Below, piece after piece: positions 56,135 through 64,000 of a stretch of DNA of 64,000 bases. Position 1 is the first letter of the stretch, and every line of letters begins with the position of its first letter. A model generated the notes under the pieces. It did not search any database and was not told the origin of the DNA. It saw only the letters and a list, made by a program, of their open reading frames with translations. Origin of the DNA: Acanthosepion esculentum (lineage: Eukaryota > Mollusca > Cephalopoda > Sepiida > Sepiidae); the NCBI GenBank assembly GCA_964036315.1, contig OZ038492.1:33331118-33395117 (forward strand), read 5' to 3'. Both the position numbers and the translations under genes were made by a program.

Positions 56135-56565
56135 TTCTTAACCTTTTCATCTGGGAAAGCTAGAACAAATTTCCCACACATGTAGTGATTTACTAAGCGT
56201 AGATGTGGTACAATGCTGCAAGTATGGAACACCCAGTGAAGATGCTCAGTCGCAATTGTTTTTTACGAGACAAGTTTGTTCACTACTGTAAAAGTTTTTG
56301 CTTTCATTTAAAACTTAAATGAAATCCAAAAATTGCCACCTTTTGTTTTATTTACCAGAAATCCGGGAATTATCCGATTCAGACGGAATTTTCAGTACTT
56401 ATCCATTAATGAATGAATTTGGGCACCTCAACGTGGTAATGGCCAGAAAACTTGTCTCGCTAGAACAATTACGACTGAGTAGTGAGTTCGATCGTCAATG
56501 GGGAGGGGGTCCCATATATTTAAACTTGTACCACAGTGTGGTATCTCCACTTTTTCGCTAAAATA
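56135..56565 (+). repeat. SINE-like repeat, third copy of the 8.6 kb family
   Basis: Contains 'cgactgagtagtgagttcgatcgtca' (56468-56493), matching the B-box region of the 8.6 kb dimer, and 'gtggtacaatgctgcaagtatgg' upstream. No coding capacity. Confidence 0.5.
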
Positions 56566-56569
56566 GAGC

Positions 56570-57755
56570 ATACCACGATGAAAAAAGGCACCAAACTTGA
56601 TAAGAACAAAGTTTTATCGTCAAAATTTTTATGTTAATATTAAGATGAGGAAAACCAAAGTTTTTATTATTATTATTATTTAATTAAACTTTTATTCCTT
56701 TCTACAACGTTCGTAATTTTGGTTAAAAATCTTTTTTTTTTGTCAGCGGTGTACCAAAGATTCCTACGGATATTTTAGCACCTTTTTCCCGGTAAAATAA
56801 CATTGATTTGGAAATTCTTGCAAAAATTAAATAATTGTCGGATTTTAATGAAGCGTTCAGGATTTATTCACAAACGAATTAAATTATTTTTTAAATTATT
56901 ATTTTTAGAAAATCTTGGTATAAATATTTTTTTCTTTTTAAATCTGTTATCCCTGATTTAATTTCATGAAATTTCGAGAAATTAAATTCTGATCGCAAAG
57001 TTTTTTTTTTATTAAGTAAAAGCAGGACTTTTTATTTTTTCTCCTTGGAGAATGTAAGGTAAAAAGCATCCATTTTTATTCAAACAGTGACTAAAATCTA
57101 TTCCGAACAGTAAAATAAAAAATGTAATAAAACTATGACATTATTTAATTAGATAAGCTGTTAATTGCTTTTTAAGGACATTACTCCAAAGAAAAATATT
57201 TTATCGATAAAATAGGAATTTTAAAAAGAATTGTTTTCATTTTAATTATATAATGTAAATGTTTCAAATCTTTTAAAAATTCTGCAAACTTTGATCACAT
57301 TAGGTAATATTGTTATTAAATGAAAACTATATTTACTAATCAAAAGTCGAAAGACTTAATACAAACCATCACACATTAAGATTTTTAAAATAATTAAAAA
57401 AAATTTTTTTATGTGTATAAACGTACCAACTTTGAAAGTATGGATGACCATACACGACATTATCAGAAAATAATAGTGCTGACTATAGTAAATTTAAATT
57501 CAACATTCCTAAAATTAGATTATGAAGAATATTTGTTAACATTTTTATGATTGCTGAGTACTTGAAAATTATATAAAAAATGCGCTCATTCGTCATTTTC
57601 TGAAATTATGTTTTAACAGATAAAGTCTCTGTAGAACAACAATAAACCTGTCAACAGCTTTCAGCACTTGTCATCACTCGTCAATTACATAAGAATATCT
57701 GCTGTCGGTTAAAAATCACTTTTACTGTTTGCTTTAAAATGCATTTTTGTGTTAT
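56570..57755. other. AT-rich non-coding stretch
   Basis: No supported feature; long T and A runs. Confidence 0.4.
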
Positions 57756-57759
57756 TTTA

Positions 57760-58160
57760 AATAATATCTGTTTCAAATCAGATTAATTATACATTAGTTC
57801 AGCTAATATTCCTTAAATAAAGTTTCAGAAAAGTATTTTTTATTTTTTGAAGATTTTCTAATACAGTGAAAGATGGCTAAAAAAATATACGTTTCCAATC
57901 AATATAATTTCTGTTTGAAATACATCACAGAGTATTTTTCCTACTGGAAATAGTAAATTTAATCTTCTGGTTTTCAATTAAAACTATAAGGAAACCTACA
58001 GCACACATTGATTTAAAAAATAATTATTTACGAGTATTTTTAAAAACATTTATTAACGTTGTTTTTGTTTAAAATGTAAAATAAAATTAACCAGTTTAAT
58101 ATTTTTTTAAATTTGCTGTTAAAATACTAAACTGGTTAATTTTGTTTAGATAATCGTATT
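57760..58160 (+). repeat. dispersed repeat shared with 31.4 kb, with a terminal hairpin
   Basis: Ordered matches to 31440-31760. At its right end, arms at 58083-58102 and 58124-58143 (aaaattaaccagttta and complement) form a hairpin. It lies just upstream of the P-like transposase and may belong to that element. Confidence 0.4.
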
Positions 58161-58495
58161 TTATGGGGGAGGAGGTGATCCATCCGCACCCTTCATAAGA
58201 TTATCCAAAAATTTTAAAGAGGGAGTTTCAGTTTTCTATGTAACTTCAACATAAAACGGACCCTGACCAGTGAAATAATTTGGAAATCCTTTAGGATCAC
58301 GTAATTCCTTACAGACAACTGAAAATAACATGACAAATTCTCACATTCATAAAAACTTTAAATTTTTAATTCTGAATCCAAACTCCTCCAGACCTTAGAA
58401 TATAAGCTTCATACACTATTTAGAAGTACCATGTAATTTTTACAAAATAATAGTTATTATTTTTTTAATTTCAGTACCCCAAAATCTTTCTCAAA

Positions 58496-58708
58496 ATGGT
58501 CAAAAAGTTCTGTGTAACAGGCTGTCGTGGTAACTGTGATAAACAAAGTAAGGTTTGTGTATTCTGTCTTCTTCAAGATCAGAATGAGCGAGAAAGACAG
58601 TTAAAGACAATATCTCGAGACAACACCCCTGACAAACCAAACACTGATATTTGTGAAAAGTATTTTCTATCTGATTACGTAACAGTACCTATTACAAGAA
58701 AAATGTGA
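58496..58708 (+). pseudogene. THAP domain of a P-like transposase (decayed)
   Basis: A 70-codon frame starts with a good ATG 18 bases after a splice-acceptor-like tttttttaatttcag. It reads MVKKFCVTGCRGNCDKQSKV, then ERERQLKTISRDN and NTDICEKYFLSDYVTV. This is the N-terminal THAP DNA-binding domain (C2-CH zinc finger) of P-element/THAP9-like transposases. Zinc ligands Cys6, Cys10 and Cys53 are present, but the final His is Tyr56 and the usual Trp is Gln35. Loss of both points to neutral decay. The stop after residue 70 also truncates the domain. Confidence 0.75.
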
Positions 58709-60480
58709 TCCAGAAATTCACCCTCAATATTTACTTATTTGCCATAAGTTTATTAACTAGTCCTCAACCAAAATCAACGAATAAAACTTCTGCTTCAGTG
58801 CAAAATGATGAGTTGGCACAGTTTCTAGAAAAAGAAGAAAATTCTCATTTTTGAAAATTTTATCAGAATATTATTGATCAACAGGATTTTGTATCAACAG
58901 TTACATGCTAAAAATCAAACAATCAGCTGTTCATCTAATCTGTTGATGTTTCTGAAAAAGTATTCCAATGTTTTAATTAAAATTTTTGAGAACTTGAGAT
59001 TTGAATGTTACCATGCGGGTATATATATAACACTTTCTTCTCTTTCAAAAAGTCAATGTTACATCACTGGTCACAATTCAATGAAGCAATTTGTTATTTT
59101 AGTAATTTAAAAATTGATAAAAAGAATTTTTTTTTAAAAAGAGCATATAAATGTTATGTCACCACAAAGGATTGAGGGAAACATTATGATGCTAATATTC
59201 TTGTCAGGGCATTTAAATATTTTATTACATCTTGGTCATTATATAACAGTCTTCAAGATGATTTTAAGTTACCCAATGTGAGAACATTACCAACTTTGGC
59301 AGCAGAGGTTTAAAAATTAGATGACTTTAATTTTCTGGGTGATATTTTTAATGAAATCTCTGAAAATTAGAAAAAAGTGTATTCTTTTAGTCGATGAAGT
59401 GTATGCCAAAGTTGCTCTATCATATCATGAAGGAAACTTATTTGGATTGGCTGAAAATTTTGAGAAATTAACAAAAACAGTATTGGGCATCGTGGTAAAA
59501 TGTTTAAATGGTGAACAAAAATCTTTAGAAAAATCTTTAAGTTGCAAAATTAGAAGCAATTATTTTGCATGAAAAATTGTTATATATTATTGATGCAATC
59601 AAACGGTCAAGTAATTGCAATTGCATGTGAGAATAACAGGACCCATCAAGGTTTCTTTCAAAAAATTTGACAAAAAATAAGACTAACTAAAAAGGATAAC
59701 TAAAAATGGCTTGTACTTACTTTTTGATTATGCCCACTTTTGAAAAAACATTCGGAATAATTGGATTACTGAACCGACTTCTGAACTACTGTTTTATTGT
59801 GAAGGCAAAAAGATGAGAGCAAAATGGGCAATTGTAAAAGGTCTTTTCGTGTATGGAAAAACTCAATTTGTTAAGCTGTCAAGACTAACTGTTGTAGCAG
59901 TTTACCCAAAACCTATTGAGCAACGAAATGTTTCCCATTGTTTAATTGTTTTGTGATCAAAGTATAGCTGCCATTAAAACACCCATTATTAAATTGGGAT
60001 GATACTGCAGAAACAATTAATTTTATTGAAAAAGTTTTAAAATTTATGAAAATTGTCTGTGTTAAAGAAATATAAGAAAAATGATCCACTGAAAAAAAGT
60101 GATATCAGATTTAGATGATGATCCTCTGTTATTTCTTTCTCATTCTGGAAAAATGACAAAAAGAATGGGAGAGAATCAAGGAAAATACTAGTTTAGCCAT
60201 TGAACATACATGCAATGGCTTAATTGATATTCGTTGATATTTGCTAAGTTGTGGGGTTAATTTTGTTATGCATGGTGAATTTACCACAGACTATTTAGAA
60301 AATGAATTTGGAAAATTAAGACAAAGTTCTGGAGGTGCATATTTTATAACAGTTCAAAATATTATTGAAAAATTTCATATTGAAAAAAATAAACTAGTAA
60401 TAATTTTGGCAATTCTTGTTGAAATAACCAGAAATTTTTACAGAAACAGATGAAACAGATAGAAAACAGACCAATATTTT
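58709..60480 (+). pseudogene. P/THAP9-like transposase body
   Basis: Continues from the THAP frame in three plus-strand frames with many stops: 'ENFEKLTKTVLGIVVKCLNG' preceded by KKCILLVDEVYAKVALSYHE (catalytic Asp region); 'LLFDYAHF-KNIRNNWITEP'; 'YCEGKKMRAKWAIVKGLF'; 'NTAETINFIEKVLKF'; 'LIDIR'; and 'EFTTDYLENEFGKLRQSSGG' with YFITVQNIIEKFHIEK. The order matches THAP9-like proteins through the GTP-binding insertion and into the second half. The C-terminal end is not found before the solo LTR at 60603. Confidence 0.7.
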
Positions 60481-60602
60481 GTGAGGGAGGTGTTTAGAAA
60501 AGAAGGCAACTACTGTCAAGAAAAAGACAACACGAAAATGATCTTTTTTTAATGTGCAAATGCTCTTTATTGACAATCTTCACAGACGCACAAACACGAT
60601 AC

Positions 60603-61081
60603 TGTAGAGGACCGGTGGTTTGAATATGAGGATGAGATATCTCTGGGCTAAGATTTCCTGCTAGTCGGTCCAGCTACATAGGAATGTTGGACTTTAATAG
60701 AGTCCAAAGAAGATAAAGAAACAAACAAGACCGATATACATGTATGCAAACAAATATATATTAATAACAAATTACAATGACATGAAGGGTTACAGAGTGT
60801 TTGTATGGAGAAGTTATGTGTTGTGTTGAGTGTCCGTACGAACGCGTATATTGTTTTTTAGCGTGTTCCCAGAATTTGGGAAACGCTGTATCTGTGAGAG
60901 GTCACATATTGGCCTAAGTGAAAAAGAGAAAGTTTTTTTACCTCGCCTCACGCGCGAGGTAGCAGCCCAAGGCCTGGGTCGAAAAAGAGAGATAGAGAGA
61001 AGGGTCAGCCAGTATTTATAGTCAGGGGAGAGAGACCCCTGTTGAAGGATTAAGGAAACTGAGGAGGAGCTAACTGCGACA
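60603..61081 (-). mobile_element. solo LTR, family A, inverted copy
   Basis: 479 bp, the reverse complement of the LTR at 43597-44128 with substitutions and small deletions, TGTCGCAGTTAG...CTCTACA on the minus strand. The exact 4-bp target duplication is atac (60599-60602; 61082-61085). It lies just beyond the P-like pseudogene. Confidence 0.92.
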
Positions 61082-61225
61082 ATACTACTTTTTACAAGAT
61101 TAGTTGAGAATACAGGAGTCCCACGATTAGTGCAGCTAATGTGTACATTGGTAACTATTAAAAAAATCAATTTTCAATTACTATGGTTAAACTGAAGAAT
61201 GTTTTACCGCATTAATAAAGTATTA

Positions 61226-61310
61226 ATGGATTCGACTGGAATTCGAACTCGGCTCTCCGATTCCGGATTGAGGAATCGGAGAGCCGAGTTGGAATTCCAG
61301 TCGAATCCAT
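61226..61310. repeat. SINE head-to-head hairpin, 39-bp arms
   Basis: The arms 61226-61264 and 61272-61310 are inverted copies with one mismatch and a 7-base loop, ggattga. Both arms are the B-box region of the common SINE (gagccgagttggaattccag). Confidence 0.9.
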
Positions 61311-61545
61311 TACATTCACTTACGTGCTAATACCCTTGGGAAAGGTATGAATCCCCTTTCTTCTCCCTCAATTATGGGTAACTAGCAGGATAGACTGGGT
61401 TCTATAGCCTTGGATGGCAACTGGTCTATCACAAAAAGAAATGGCAACTTACTGCGGGAAAAAAAATCTGCCTCGTCAGTCATGTATCGAAACACACATG
61501 ATCGCCTAAGCGTGTATCACGTATGGCACATATATGACTTCTGCA
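61272..61545 (+). repeat. SINE, body and full tail
   Basis: It runs from the B box through 'cattacattcacttacgtgctaatacccttggg', 'ctatagccttggatggcaactggtct', 'tctgcctcgtcagtcatgtatcg' to 'gtatcacgtatggcac'. It matches 22350-22640 (minus) along its length. The A-box half is replaced by the inverted arm. Confidence 0.85.
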
Positions 61546-62840
61546 TGCACTAATCGCATTTTGGTGCCTAACACTTTTAGAGGACTAATCAAAAACGCAT
61601 TAATCGAATACACATCAATTGAGGGATTCCTATAATTCGAATTAAAATAAAATGGACACAGAAAAAATAACAACAGGCGAAGGCACATTCAACAATTAAC
61701 TATTAAAGCTTGGGAATTTAGCAAGACAGTAGTGTGTGACTGGTGGAAGCCCAATGCCAATTAATAAATGTTACTGATACAACAGCGAAATTCTTTTCTG
61801 TACTAGCAACTCCACTTGCCGAAACAGTGACAAAAACACCGGGTATCAGTGGTCGAATCCCACAATTACGGAGAACTAGAGTTCGCCTTAATTACTGCAC
61901 ACGAGAGGACATAGCCTGAATTATGATACAAATTGATGTCAACGACTACAATCACGAAGCGCCCATCTGCTTATTTGGAAGAAATGCTATCTATACCGAA
62001 AACATAACGTATTGGAGCTGATGATGAAATAGTTTTGCATATGATTTTATAGTGGGTTATCAGTTATAGTGAAGTGTATGAGTGTTGAAACAGATTAGTT
62101 CGATTTGGCCTTGTTAGTTAGATAGCCCACCATAAGAGGGGTATAAAACAAGAAAATCAAATTGTAAAGTGAAACAACAAATTTATATACATATAAATCA
62201 ATTTAGGTTTTTACAAATAAAATGAAAGTATTTTGGTTGATACAAGGTCGTCAAAATGTTCGTAGTAGTCCTTGCAAGAATGAGTTTAAGTGTACGTAGG
62301 CAGGAACGTATGTGTGGATGTATGTATGTATGTATGTATGAGCGTTATCGTAGGGTAGGAATGTCCTTGAAGTAATCGCTCAGTCTTAAAATGTTCCGTT
62401 CGTTTATCAAGTATAAAAGAGCTGCGGGAGAAAGGTAGAGATAATAATAACGATCACTTGACGTTTGTTAAAGGACGTGTTAATACGCTCGTCTCCTTCT
62501 CTCTGGTGACAAGCGAACTTGCCCGTTTTTTATTTTGTTCGTGGTGCTTGAAAAGGTAATTTGGGAATTCACTCCCGGATATGATTCGGGCCTTTCCATT
62601 GGACGACAAACAAACTTCGCGTCGGCTCGCGAAAAGGTCCACAAAAGAATTTGTTTCTGAGAATTGAAGATTATTTGAATTCTGTTTTTAAATGTTTCCT
62701 AGTTTTCTATTGGCCGAAAAACATTTCGTAATCAAGGTGTGAAATTTCACGAGTTTTGTTTTGGATTCGCTTTTGCGTGTGTGTTAAGCAAAGTTTGTAA
62801 ATTCGAATCTTTTTAATTTCTAACAAAATCAATGAGTCAG
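61546..62840. other. unassigned region, possible LTR-like pieces
   Basis: No protein recognised. TATA-like gtataaaac (62141) and gtataaaagagctgc (62411-62425), and GC-richer patches (62560-62640), are reminiscent of LTR promoters, but no TG...CA pair with a duplication could be defined. Contains four gtat units near 62321-62338. Confidence 0.25.
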
Positions 62841-62849
62841 TGCTTAGCA

Positions 62850-64000
62850 TTTGAATTTTAAATCTAGATCTTGTTTTGTTCACTGCAATTTCTCCAGGAT
62901 TTATCATCTTCCAATGATAAGGGAATTGTCCCTCGAATCCTCTGACAACTCTTTCATGTGCTTTCGACTTTCATTATTACACCCTGTTAGCTATCGCTTT
63001 TTCCTTTATAGCTCCCCCTCCTCTCAGACCTGCAGCATATTAAACATAGTCTTTGATAGAATTAGAATTATAGAAAAGGTACTCTTTCTTCATTCATCTG
63101 CGAACGTTTTTGTGTTCGCCGATTTTAATGCGCATCACGACACGTGGCTTAAACACTCTAACTGAATGTTTCGCCCGTATATTTTCCTTAAACTCTACTG
63201 TTGACTCATCTGGAGTATCCCTGCCTAACTTCCCACTTAGAACTGAGTCTCTGTTGAGTGATATACATATAACTCTTTCTATGGTTTCTGCTATCATCTC
63301 TAATCTGGATCCCCGCAAAGCATACCTATAATAGTCCTTAAGAAGTGTGTTCCCGAACTGGTTCCTGTTCTCGCTAAACTGTATAATAAATGCCTCACTG
63401 CCTCTTGTTTTCCTGCCTGTTGAAAAATCCTCATCCGTTTTTCCAGTTTTTAGGAATTCAGGTGAACCGTCCGACCCTTCCAACTATCAGATTTATACCA
63501 CTTTTTGGAAAACTAGTAGAGGCTCTAATGAATGCTGAATTGGATAAGCATCTCACATCGCATGGCCTTCTTTCACATAAGCAATATGATTTTCGTTTCT
63601 CTAAGTAAACTGCTGATGTTAATTGCGGATAGAGTTAATTACGCTCTAGGTAAGAATGATGAAACTCAGGGTGTAACTTTGGACATCCCGAAAGCTTTCG
63701 ACAGGGTTTGACATACAAGTCTTCTTCACAAGTTGAAAAGTTACGGGTTTTCCTCCAAATTTTTGAACTGATTCAATCTTTCTTATCAAAGTTATTAAGT
63801 GAAAGTTATCTTGAACGGCCACTCCTCTAGATCCTTCTGTACTAATGCAGGTGTTCCCCAAGACTCTATCCTTGATTCTACTTTTTAAAATTTTTTTATT
63901 AATGACATTCCCGATGGCATCAGCTCTCAATTTAGTATCTATGATGATGACACAACCATTTACTCCTGTCTCGTTAGTATGTCTGATCAGTTCGATAAGG
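62850..64000 (+). pseudogene. jockey/CR1-like LINE ORF2, internally deleted, runs off window
   Basis: An endonuclease piece ends with SANVFVFADFNAHHDTWLKH (63095-63160), including the Asp-x-Asn signature. It is followed at once by the start of the RT region (CFARIFSLNSTVDSSGVSL, DIHITLSMVSAIISNLD), so about 250-300 residues between them are missing. RT then continues in shifting frames: 'VPELVPVLAKLYNKCL', 'LDIPKAFDRV'-like (63675-63710), 'AGVPQDSILDSTF' and 'SIYDDDTTIYSCL' (63935-63970), where the catalytic box is YDDD instead of YADD. Several stops. The copy continues beyond 64000. Confidence 0.75.

Noticed and set aside
60814..61170. A 118-codon minus-strand frame
   Set aside because: It lies within the solo LTR and its edge; LTR sequence, no protein homology.
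62100..62650. An LTR with TATA box near 62411
   Set aside because: No paired TG...CA boundaries or target duplication could be set; only described as unassigned.

Overview
This window looks like nuclear DNA from a cephalopod mollusc, most likely an octopus. It is AT-rich, dense in (TA)n and (TG)n arrays, and loaded with tRNA-derived SINEs whose heads resemble published octopus and squid families. It carries spliced metazoan coding exons and a mixed retroelement population: Ty3/gypsy of CsRn1 type, RTE-like, jockey/CR1-like and L1/Tx1-like LINEs, and Penelope-like elements. The species call rests on recognition of repeat style, not on a database match.

One well-supported host gene is present: WASHC1 (WASH complex subunit 1), on the minus strand from a probable 5' UTR exon near 41.6 kb to a stop codon at 17.64 kb. 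Its three coding exons (35148-34628, 24532-24318, 18360-17642) join in phase with consensus splice sites to give a 484-residue protein. The protein has the WASH N-terminal domain, a long polyproline segment and a C-terminal VCA region that activates Arp2/3. The introns (about 6.3, 10.1 and 6.0 kb) are filled with transposon debris. A second possible host gene is an 85-codon reading frame at 6559-6816 (+) with a BH3-like motif; it is much less certain.

Layout. 0-6.5 kb: AT-rich, two SINEs, no gene seen. 6.5-7.0 kb: BH3-like frame and a poly(A) signal. 7.9-9.3 kb: two LINE 3' ends and a SINE dimer. 9.8-10.1 kb: roughly 100-bp tandem repeats. 11-17.3 kb: a cluster of inverted-repeat (foldback) units abutting TA/TG arrays, a Penelope-like fragment, SINEs and a hAT MITE. 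17.5-41.6 kb: WASHC1 with a solo LTR, a large TIR transposon, Penelope-like and LINE pieces, a TTAA-flanked MITE and Tigger remnants in its introns. 43.6-55.3 kb: a solo LTR, then a CsRn1-type gypsy element (minus strand) carrying two nested insertions, an L1/Tx1-like LINE inside its 3' LTR and a foreign solo LTR inside pol. 58.5-61.1 kb: a decayed P/THAP9-like transposase and another solo LTR. 61.2-64 kb: a SINE hairpin and a jockey/CR1-like LINE that runs off the end.

The most unusual signal is a ladder of PBS-like units next to the gypsy 5' LTR, including three consecutive 26-bp repeats nearly complementary to the tRNA-Trp 3' end. Next are the foldback-plus-microsatellite cluster, the BH3-like frame, and a purine/pyrimidine tract of about 300 bp directly upstream of a WASHC1 3' splice site.
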